A stretch of DNA of 11,495 nucleotides. Origin: CAZVIK01 sp964627045. GTDB taxonomy: Bacteria; Acidobacteriota; Terriglobia; Bryobacterales; Bryobacteraceae. Made by a program: the position numbers and the translations under genes. This document shows positions 6,597-11,495 of the stretch, piece after piece. Position 1 is the stretch's first letter, and every line of letters starts with the position of its first letter. The stretch covers positions 1 to 11,495 of the forward strand of contig CAZVIK010000127.1 in the NCBI GenBank assembly GCA_964627045.1, written 5' to 3'. The notes under the pieces are model-generated. The model was given only the letters and a program-made list of their open reading frames with translations. It ran no database searches and was not told the DNA's origin.

Positions 6597-7895
6597 TCAG
6601 GAATGCTGCTCCCGCCACTCGCGTATGGCCTCAGCCAACCGGTGGCGCACGGTCAGAAACCGGTCGTTCGCATATTGGTTGACCCTCTCGCGCGCATCGG
6701 TGCGAAGGTCGTACAACTCGCCCGGAGTTTCGCCCCGGTCGCGCAGCACCAGCTTGTAGCGGGCGTCGCGTGCCATTTCCGCCGCGCCGTGGGCCGCGAA
6801 CACCCTGTTTGGGCACGGGCTTTTGGGGGGGTACGGGTTGTTCAGCATGGCCGCCAGGTAGCTCCGGCCGCACAGCGCGCGTCCCACGGGCCCATTCACC
6901 CCCGCCGCCTCCGTCAGCGACGGAAGCAGATCGTAAGCTCCCCCCAGTTCCCCCCGCGCGCCTTCCACCGGCACCGTGCCCGGCGAGTTCCAGATCATCG
7001 GCGTCTCCATCGCCTCGGCGTAAAGGCCCGGCGGCTGCGACCCGCCGCCCCCGCGCCACAGCCCGTGCCTCCCGGCCATCAGGCCGCAAGCCGAGGTGAA
7101 CACCACCAGCGTGTGGTCGCGCAGGTTCCTCTTGTCCAGAACCTCAATCAGGCCCGGGATCTGGCTGTCCAACGCGCTCGCAGACGCCGCATACCGCCGC
7201 ATACTGCCGATATAGTCCCTGAGCAACTCCCTTCCCTCGGAGGCGTCGGCCGACGCGTCCATCGCGTCGAGCGTCTCGAACCTGGCCCCGGCGTACAGCT
7301 CGTCGAACTTCGAGGCGTGCCCCTCGTAAGGCGCCTGCGGCGCGGGGTAGCTCACCAGCAGGAAGAACGTCCGCCCGGCCGCCTGCGCGTTCAGGAATTC
7401 GGCCGCATCGCGCGTGATCGCCTCCGGCGCGAACCCGTGGCCCGCCCCGGCCGCCGGACGCCAGAAGCTGAACCCGTGCTGCGGCTGATCGGCGCTCCCG
7501 GCGAGCCACGCGCCCGCAAACCCGCAGGTAGCCCCGGCCCCGGCCATCACGTCGCTGAACATCACTTCTTTGCCCAGCCCTTCGCGCGGCGCGGCCTCGC
7601 CCGGCAATCCCTGGATCCCGTGCTGCCGGGGCGTGCGGCCCGTGAGCAGCGTGGCCCAATTGGCGGCGGGCGAAGGACTGCTCGCCGTGTGGCTCACCAG
7701 GCGGGAACCGCTGCGGGCCAGCAGGTCGATGTTCGGCGTGCGGACTTCCCTGTTCCCGTAGCACCCAAGCAGCCAGGCCGGCATTTCCCCGGCCACAATC
7801 AGCACGACGTTCGGTCTTCCGGCGGCGCGCGCCGTTCGGCCCGCCAGGGCGGCCCCCGCCGTGCCAAGGATGAAGTTGCGGCGTGAAACCCTCAT
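6597..7895 (-). CDS. Tat-exported sulfatase-fold protein lacking catalytic residues (probable pseudoenzyme)
   Basis: A 432-residue protein of the sulfatase/alkaline phosphatase superfamily. The N-terminus MRVSRRNFILGTAGAALAG is a Tat signal (SRRNF), with cleavage near ARA-AGR. Family scaffold is clear: RPNVVLIVA (27-35), LLGCYGN (42-48), TPNIDLLARSG (53-63), TLLTGRTPRQHGI (82-94), TLVVFTS (262-268), GRHGLW (275-280) and ELYDLRTDARERVN (393-406). The active-site positions are replaced. The metal pair DD reads Gly36-Glu37. The formylglycine motif CxPSR is absent: anchored on LLTGR, Pro76 and Trp80 stand at Cys and Arg. APH reads A-P-Gln187. The SDN metal pair reads S-Ala269-Cys270, and the usual Lys near 281 is Arg. 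It is unlikely to hydrolyse sulfate esters; binding or a moonlighting role is possible. It follows the permease gene after 40 bases. No clear ribosome site is seen before ATG 7895. Confidence 0.88.
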   Translation of the reverse strand: MRVSRRNFILGTAGAALAGRTARAAGRPNVVLIVAGEMPAWLLGCYGNREVRTPNIDLLARSGSRLVSHTASSPSPAANWATLLTGRTPRQHGIQGLPGEAAPREGLGKEVMFSDVMAGAGATCGFAGAWLAGSADQPQHGFSFWRPAAGAGHGFAPEAITRDAAEFLNAQAAGRTFFLLVSYPAPQAPYEGHASKFDELYAGARFETLDAMDASADASEGRELLRDYIGSMRRYAASASALDSQIPGLIEVLDKRNLRDHTLVVFTSACGLMAGRHGLWRGGGGSQPPGLYAEAMETPMIWNSPGTVPVEGARGELGGAYDLLPSLTEAAGVNGPVGRALCGRSYLAAMLNNPYPPKSPCPNRVFAAHGAAEMARDARYKLVLRDRGETPGELYDLRTDARERVNQYANDRFLTVRHRLAEAIREWREQHS

Positions 7896-7935
7896 ATGAC
7901 CGTAGGGTAACCGATTTGCGCGCGCCGTCCCTTGC

Positions 7936-8742
7936 CTACAGCACGTCGGCGAAGCCGCGTTTCAGGTGCCGGAAAAACAGCCCGCCCAGCAGGAACACGG
8001 CGCTCGAGCTGACCGCCAGGAACGCCAGTTCCCGCACGTCCGGCAGGTGGTAGGAGAGCAGCCGTTCGCGGTAGGCCCGCACCACGTGGGCCATCGGGTT
8101 GGCCTGTAGCGCCACGCGCGCCCAACTCGGGTACTGGCTTTCGGTGATGAAGATCGGCGTAATCCAGAACCAGAACGTTGTCACGACGCTCACCACCTGC
8201 GCCGTGTCCCTCAAGTACACCTGGAGCGCCGCCACGATCCATCCGATCCCCACCGCCAGCAGTCCCACAAAGAGCATGTACACCGGCAGCAGCACCACCA
8301 TCGCGCTCACGTGGTCCAGCCAGATCGCGCATCCGGCCACCACCAGCGCCACGCCGATCAGGTGATGGATCAGCGACGAAAGGAAGATCGACAGCGGTAC
8401 AACCTCGCCCGGAAACACCGTCTTGGTGATGAGGTTCGCGTTCTCCAGCAGGCAGGTCGAACTCCTCTGGAGCGTATCCTGAAACAGCAGCCACGGCAGG
8501 AACCCCGCGAACAGGAACAGCGAGTAGTTCTGCGTCACTTCCTCCGGCCCCAGCTTCATCTTCAGGCACACGTCGAAGACGAAGGTCCAGCTTGCCAGCA
8601 TCACCAGAGGGTGGATCACACCCCACAGCCACCCCGCGGCGCTCCCCACGAAGCGCTTCTCGAAGTCGCGGCGCACCATCTGGAACAGCAGCGTCCGCCG
8701 CTCCACCAGGTTCCTTAGGAAAAGACTGCCGGGAAAACGCAT
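7936..8742 (-). CDS. ABC-2 type polysaccharide/LPS export permease (Wzm/KpsM/TagG family)
   Basis: A 268-residue inner-membrane permease, the usual size for the family. It has the cytoplasmic N-terminal signature RRDFEKRFVGSAAGWLWGVIHPL (24-46, like the RY/FxxSxLGxxWxxxxPL motif). About six membrane segments follow, near 36-58, 72-90, 115-141, 146-172, 184-201 and 238-257. Other family blocks are LQVYLRDTAQVV (173-184), FWFWITPIFI (190-199) and QANPMAHVVRAYRE (213-226). Such permeases pair with a Wzt/KpsT ATPase to export O-antigen, capsule or teichoic-type polymers. No ATPase gene is next to it: the minus-strand neighbour downstream is the sulfatase-like gene and the upstream neighbour is divergent. 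The partner must be elsewhere or the gene is a remnant of an export locus. The divergent PP2C start is only 27-66 bases away, so control elements are shared or very compact. Confidence 0.92.
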   Translation of the reverse strand: MRFPGSLFLRNLVERRTLLFQMVRRDFEKRFVGSAAGWLWGVIHPLVMLASWTFVFDVCLKMKLGPEEVTQNYSLFLFAGFLPWLLFQDTLQRSSTCLLENANLITKTVFPGEVVPLSIFLSSLIHHLIGVALVVAGCAIWLDHVSAMVVLLPVYMLFVGLLAVGIGWIVAALQVYLRDTAQVVSVVTTFWFWITPIFITESQYPSWARVALQANPMAHVVRAYRERLLSYHLPDVRELAFLAVSSSAVFLLGGLFFRHLKRGFADVL

Positions 8743-8769
8743 GAGGCTGAATGGGTCCTGTGACCGATC

Positions 8770-9525
8770 ATGCTAACACACCGGCCCGCGATGGGAGACA
8801 ATAGCTCTGTGCAAACCGCAGCGGCCACCGACCGCGGCCTGGTCCGTCCCGTCAACGAGGACTGCGTCCTGGCCGACTCTGCGGGCGGCGTCCTCATCGT
8901 CGCCGACGGTATGGGCGGCCACCGCGGAGGCGAGGTCGCCAGCCGCATGGCCGTGTCCGCCGTTTACCGCTCTCTGCGCGACTCGGCCGGGTTGGACCCC
9001 ATCTAGGCCCTGAACGCCGCCATCTCGGCCGCCAACCAGGCCATCCACGCCGAAGCCGCCGCGCAGGAATCGCTCCGGGGCATGGGCACCACCATCGCCG
9101 TGGCCCTGGCGCGCGGCCCGCGCCTCTGGATCGCCCATGCCGGCGACAGCCGCATCTATCTCTTCGGCGCCGGCGGCCTGTCGCGCCTCACCGAGGATCA
9201 CTCGCTGGTCGCGCAAATGGTGGCGCGCGGCGAGGTCTCCCGCGACGAGGCCCGCCGCCACCCCCTCCGCCACGTCGTCACCCGCTGCCTCGGCACCGGG
9301 CCGTTCATCGCTCTGGAGTCCCGCGAAGTCCCCTGGCCGCGCGGCGGCATCCTGCTGCTGTGCTCCGACGGGCTCACCGGGATGCTGGAGGACGCCGAAA
9401 TCGCAGACCTCATCCGCTCGGGCGACGGTAACCTGGATGCCATCTGTGAGTCTTTGATCGAAGCCGCCAACGCCGCCGGCGGCCGGGATAACATCAGCGT
9501 CGTACTGGCGCAGAACGAGGAGTAA
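8770..9525 (+). pseudogene. PP2C-type Ser/Thr protein phosphatase interrupted by an in-frame TAG
   Basis: One reading frame of 252 codons encodes a complete bacterial PP2C (Stp/PrpC type), except that codon 79 (9004-9006) is TAG. All metal-site motifs are intact on both sides: RPVNED (26-31, Asp31), VADGMGGH (44-51, Asp46), GMGTT (104-108), AHAGDSR (123-129, Asp126), DHS (143-145), LCSDGLTG (197-204, Asp200) and GGRDNISVV (237-245, Asp240). Read as written, it gives a 78-residue fragment and a possible restart at ATG 9082 that lacks the first two motifs; neither could be an active phosphatase. The frame does not shift, so a single base change would restore it. Start choices are ATG 8770, ATG 8791, or GTG 8809, which has GGGAGA 10 bases upstream. 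PP2Cs normally reverse Hanks-type kinase phosphorylation; no kinase gene is in the window. The DUF1080 gene follows after 6 bases. Confidence 0.85.
9518..9522 (+). promoter_or_regulatory. Ribosome binding site of the DUF1080 gene inside the PP2C end
   Basis: AGGAG lies in the final codons of the PP2C frame, 9 bases before ATG 9532. It supports that start and suggests that the DUF1080 gene is read from the PP2C transcript. Confidence 0.75.
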
Positions 9526-9531
9526 GTACGC

Positions 9532-10341
9532 ATGCGGTGGTTACTGATCGTTGCCATTTCGGCCGCCTGTTTCGCGGCCGATAACACCCTCACTCCCGAG
9601 GAGCGCGCCGCCGGCTGGACCCTCCTGTTCGACGGCAGTTCTTTCCGCGGCTGGCGCGACCCGGCCGCCGGGACTCCCCCGGGGGACTCCTGGGAGATCC
9701 GCGACGGCTGCCTGGCCACGCGCCCCAAGCCGCGCATCGCCGAAGACCTCATCACCGCCGAATCTTACGCCGATTTCGAGCTTACATTCGACTGGCGCAT
9801 CTCCCCCGGCGGCAACTCCGGCGTCAAATACCGCATCCAACGGCAGATCTTCATCGACAACACCAAAATCCAGCGCGGCGCCGGCGGCTTTGAAGGGATC
9901 GTCCACCGCGAGTTGACCAACCCGCTCTCCAACCGCGCCACCCTGGCCCCCGAGGCCACGGCCCAGGTCTACACTCTCTCCTTCGAGATGCAGTTGCTCG
10001 ACGACGACAAGCACCCCGACGGCAAGAACGGCCCCAAGTACCGCACCGGCGCGCTTTACAGCATGTTGCCGCGCACCGAAACCGCCGCCCACCCGCCGGG
10101 CGACTGGAACACCGCGCGCATCGTCGCGCGCGGCACCCATGTGGAACACTGGGTGAACGGCGTAAAGGTCCTCGACGGGGACCTCGGCGACCCCGAAGCC
10201 CGCGCGGGCATCCAGAAGCGCTGGGGCGCTTACCCCGAGATCTTCCGCCTGTTCACCGAGCCCGCACCCTCCGGCCCCATCAGCCTGCAACACCACGGCG
10301 ACCCCGTCTGGTTCCGCAACCTCAAGATCCGCCGTTTTTGA
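9532..10341 (+). CDS. Secreted DUF1080 protein (3-keto-disaccharide hydrolase family)
   Basis: A 269-residue protein of the DUF1080 family (PF06439), a concanavalin-like jelly-roll fold related to beta-glucanase domains. Some members hydrolyse 3-keto-glycosides. Family hallmarks run the whole length: GWTLLFDGSSFRGWR (28-42), WEIRDGCLA (54-62), DLITAESYADFELTFDWRIS (72-91), GGNSGVKYRI (93-102), FEMQLLDDDKHPD (151-163), GALYSMLP (173-180), DWNTARIVARGTHVEHWVNG (191-210) and PISLQHHGDPVWFRNLKIR (249-267). The N-terminus MRWLLIVAISAACFA is a signal peptide cut near CFA-ADN, so it acts in the periplasm or outside. It starts 6 bases after the PP2C frame with a good ribosome site. It ends in TGA and overlaps the tail of the converging cysteine-cluster gene by 20 bases. 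The exact substrate is not deducible. Confidence 0.93.
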   Translation: MRWLLIVAISAACFAADNTLTPEERAAGWTLLFDGSSFRGWRDPAAGTPPGDSWEIRDGCLATRPKPRIAEDLITAESYADFELTFDWRISPGGNSGVKYRIQRQIFIDNTKIQRGAGGFEGIVHRELTNPLSNRATLAPEATAQVYTLSFEMQLLDDDKHPDGKNGPKYRTGALYSMLPRTETAAHPPGDWNTARIVARGTHVEHWVNGVKVLDGDLGDPEARAGIQKRWGAYPEIFRLFTEPAPSGPISLQHHGDPVWFRNLKIRRF

Positions 10342-10840
10342 CCGGATACATCCCGGGATACGCTTCGCGCATCTCGTTGGCGATGCGCTGCACCGCCTCG
10401 AGCGGCACGATGTCGCCTTTGCCGATGCCGGGACAGTAGCGCCGCAACTCCCGCCACGCGCGCGGTGAGGCGACCGATTCCGGCCAAAACGGAAACGCCC
10501 GGCACTGCGCGGGCTTCACCGGATGGATCGCGCAGCCTTGTTCAGTCAGGAAGTGGCACTGCGCCTCCGGCGGCTTTCGCAGACGCAGCAGGTGCCGCGT
10601 GCGGTACACGTACTTCTTTTCAAACGCCCGCGCCGTCATGCCGAGAAACGCCGCTGCCCGCCGCAGATCGGCTTCGGTCAGATAGATGTAACCCTTGACC
10701 GAGCAACACGCGACACACCCGCGCTGGCACTCAAATCGAAACTGGACCTCGCGACGCAGAACCGACCATGGTAGTGCACCCCCGCCGCGCGGGCAAGTAG
10801 CGTCTTCCTTGCGCGTGCATCGTCGCCGCTGTAGGGGCAT
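10322..10840 (-). CDS. YkgJ/UPF0153 family cysteine-cluster protein (CxxCxxCC type)
   Basis: A small cysteine-cluster protein of the YkgJ/UPF0153 family (PF03692), believed to bind zinc or an iron-sulfur centre; its biochemical role is not established. From ATG 10840 it has 172 residues. The cluster is FECQRGCVACC (C-x3-C-x2-C-C, about residues 36-46), followed by the family's YIYLTEADLRRAA, CHFLTEQGC, HPVKPAQCRAFPFWP and YCPGIG. The start is doubtful: homologous reading begins only a few residues before the first Cys. The 35 or so residues between ATG 10840 and that point are Arg/Cys-rich and partly encoded by the GC-rich palindrome at 10835. No ribosome site is visible. An in-frame TTG lies at 10900 and a CTG at 10759, close to where family members usually start. 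Its last codons overlap the DUF1080 gene tail to tail. Confidence 0.85.
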   Translation of the reverse strand: MPLQRRRCTRKEDATCPRGGGALPWSVLRREVQFRFECQRGCVACCSVKGYIYLTEADLRRAAAFLGMTARAFEKKYVYRTRHLLRLRKPPEAQCHFLTEQGCAIHPVKPAQCRAFPFWPESVASPRAWRELRRYCPGIGKGDIVPLEAVQRIANEMREAYPGMYPVKNGGS

Positions 10841-11363
10841 GGCGCTGCCATGCCCAATTCCCGTCCCGCCCGGTTCCCGTTTTGGGCATGGCGCTGCCAA
10901 TCCCCCACATCGTGTGTCGGGGTGGCGTCATCCGCGCCCCGCACTCACCCGCTACGCGCTTTCTTTGCGGGGCAGCCCTGCCCACGCCTTCGATCCCAGT
11001 TCCCTTTGTGTTATAGCGTCTTTGTTTGATTCCTCGTCCGCCAGCGACGTTCTTCTGGTGGGGGCTTGCCGGTGGCAAGCCCAATTCGATGATCGCTGCG
11101 CCCTTGTGGTGGTCCGGTGTTTCGTGGGGCAGCCTTTCCAGGCTGCCACCGGGCCTTCCGAAGTGGAGCAGGTCGCCAGACCTGCCACGTGGGCAGTCTT
11201 GCCCACGCCTTCGACCCGCTTCGCCTGTGGGGCGGCATTCAGGCCGCTGCGGCCATGTCCACGCCCTTTGCGTTTTTCGTGGGGCAGCCTCTCCAGGCTG
11301 CCGGCCGGCCTTCCGGTCGGCTGAGCCGGCTGGAAAGCCGGTCAAGGCTCTTCGCCAAAGAGC
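10835..11363. repeat. Cluster of about eleven short GC-rich palindromes
   Basis: Hairpin-forming units, with arms and loops: 10835-10855 (GGGCATGGC, loop GCT, perfect 9 bp); 10884-10904 (same, two mismatches); 10970-10983 (GGGCAG, loop CC); 11062-11082 (GGGCTTGCC, loop GGT, perfect 9 bp); 11128-11147 (GGCAGCCT, loop TTCC); 11168-11185 (GCAGGTC, loop GCCA); 11188-11207 (CGTGGGCA, loop GTCT); 11232-11247 (GCGGC, loop 6); 11283-11302 (GGCAGCCT, loop CTCC); 11326-11341 (CCGGCT, loop GGAA); 11347-11363 (GCTCTT, loop CGCCA). Units share flanks: GTGGGG before several, CCCAATTC after those at 10835 and 11062, and CCCACGCCTTCGA after those at 10970 and 11188. Arms differ between units but still pair within each. 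No transposase or CRISPR-like constant repeat is present. Confidence 0.8.
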
Positions 11364-11442
11364 AATTGCCAAGCCTGGTTTCCGTAATTCGCCGGGCACT
11401 TAGTGGGATTCGTGGTGTCTAATTGTCTGTTGGTGACCGAAC
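10841..11442. other. About 600 bases without a convincing gene
   Basis: Open frames exist on both strands here but none resembles a protein family, none has a good ribosome site, and their predicted peptides are mostly translated palindromes. Apart from the palindrome cluster I see no RNA gene and no insertion-sequence remnant. The stretches around 10990-11050 and 11400-11440 are visibly more AT-rich than the rest. Confidence 0.6.
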
Positions 11443-11495
11443 ATGGACATCCGAGCCGTCATTCAGAGACACGTGGTCATGATTGCCCTCTCACT
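11443..11495 (+). CDS. Possible start of a gene cut by the right edge
   Basis: An ATG at 11443 opens a frame of 17 codons (MDIRAVIQRHVVMIALS) that is still open at the window end. A weak GGTGA lies 6 bases upstream. A charged start followed by hydrophobic residues could be the N-terminus of an inner-membrane protein, but 17 residues do not identify a family. Confidence 0.3.
   Translation, partial: MDIRAVIQRHVVMIALS

Noticed and set aside
6417..7886. A 489-codon open frame on the plus strand opposite the sulfatase-like gene
   Set aside because: Its product is Arg/Pro/Gln-rich with no family resemblance and it mirrors the minus-strand gene, which has full domain structure. This is typical of GC-rich codon bias.
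8743..8808. Divergent promoter between the permease and PP2C genes
   Set aside because: Possible -10-like strings (TAACAC, TAGCAT) are weak and have no matching -35 boxes. A promoter must exist nearby but cannot be located by eye.
9004..9006. TAG read as an amino acid (stop-codon reassignment)
   Set aside because: Genes ending at 493, 3336, 6549 and 7936 terminate at TAG, so it is an ordinary stop in this organism.
10835..11363. CRISPR array
   Set aside because: The units differ in arm sequence and spacing, there is no constant repeat with unique spacers, and no cas gene is present.

Overview
The window is GC-rich, densely coded DNA that most likely comes from an acidobacterium of the Bryobacterales/Solibacter type. 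The main marker is a secreted protein ending in the TIGR03437 domain, a module described mainly from Solibacter. A DUF1080 protein, a CBM9-like protein, a Tat-exported sulfatase-fold protein and many secreted hydrolases fit the same background. The assignment rests on gene content only; there is no rRNA or tRNA in the window.

Layout: positions 1-5545 are all on the minus strand. Reading from 5545 downward they hold a membrane-anchored peptidoglycan amidase, an MreB/FtsA-like actin-fold ATPase that overlaps it by 4 bases, a secreted alpha/beta hydrolase, a secreted TIGR03437 protein, and the start of a secreted metallophosphoesterase that runs off the left edge. From 5704 a divergent plus-strand gene encodes a secreted CBM9-like protein. 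It converges on a minus-strand pair at 6597-8742: a Tat-exported sulfatase-fold protein and a Wzm/KpsM-type ABC-2 permease. A plus-strand pair follows at 8770-10341: a PP2C-type protein phosphatase broken by one in-frame TAG, and a DUF1080 (3-keto-glycoside hydrolase family) protein. A YkgJ-type cysteine-cluster gene lies tail to tail with it. The right end, about 10835-11400, has no convincing gene but holds a dense cluster of short GC-rich palindromes. A possible new gene begins at 11443.

How the genes work together: the amidase and actin-like genes are translationally coupled and look like a cell-wall remodelling pair; this is the best candidate for an undescribed system here. The CBM9-like, DUF1080, esterase and TIGR03437 proteins fit an exported, carbohydrate-oriented lifestyle, but nothing in the sequence links them into one pathway.

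Four points stand out. The sulfatase-fold protein has lost essentially every recognisable catalytic residue while keeping an intact frame. The PP2C gene keeps all its motifs but carries one nonsense codon. The actin-like protein has Ser where the phosphate-2 Asp is expected. The palindrome cluster keeps hairpin pairing while the arm sequences differ, and a hybrid copy sits between the genes at 6549 and 6597.
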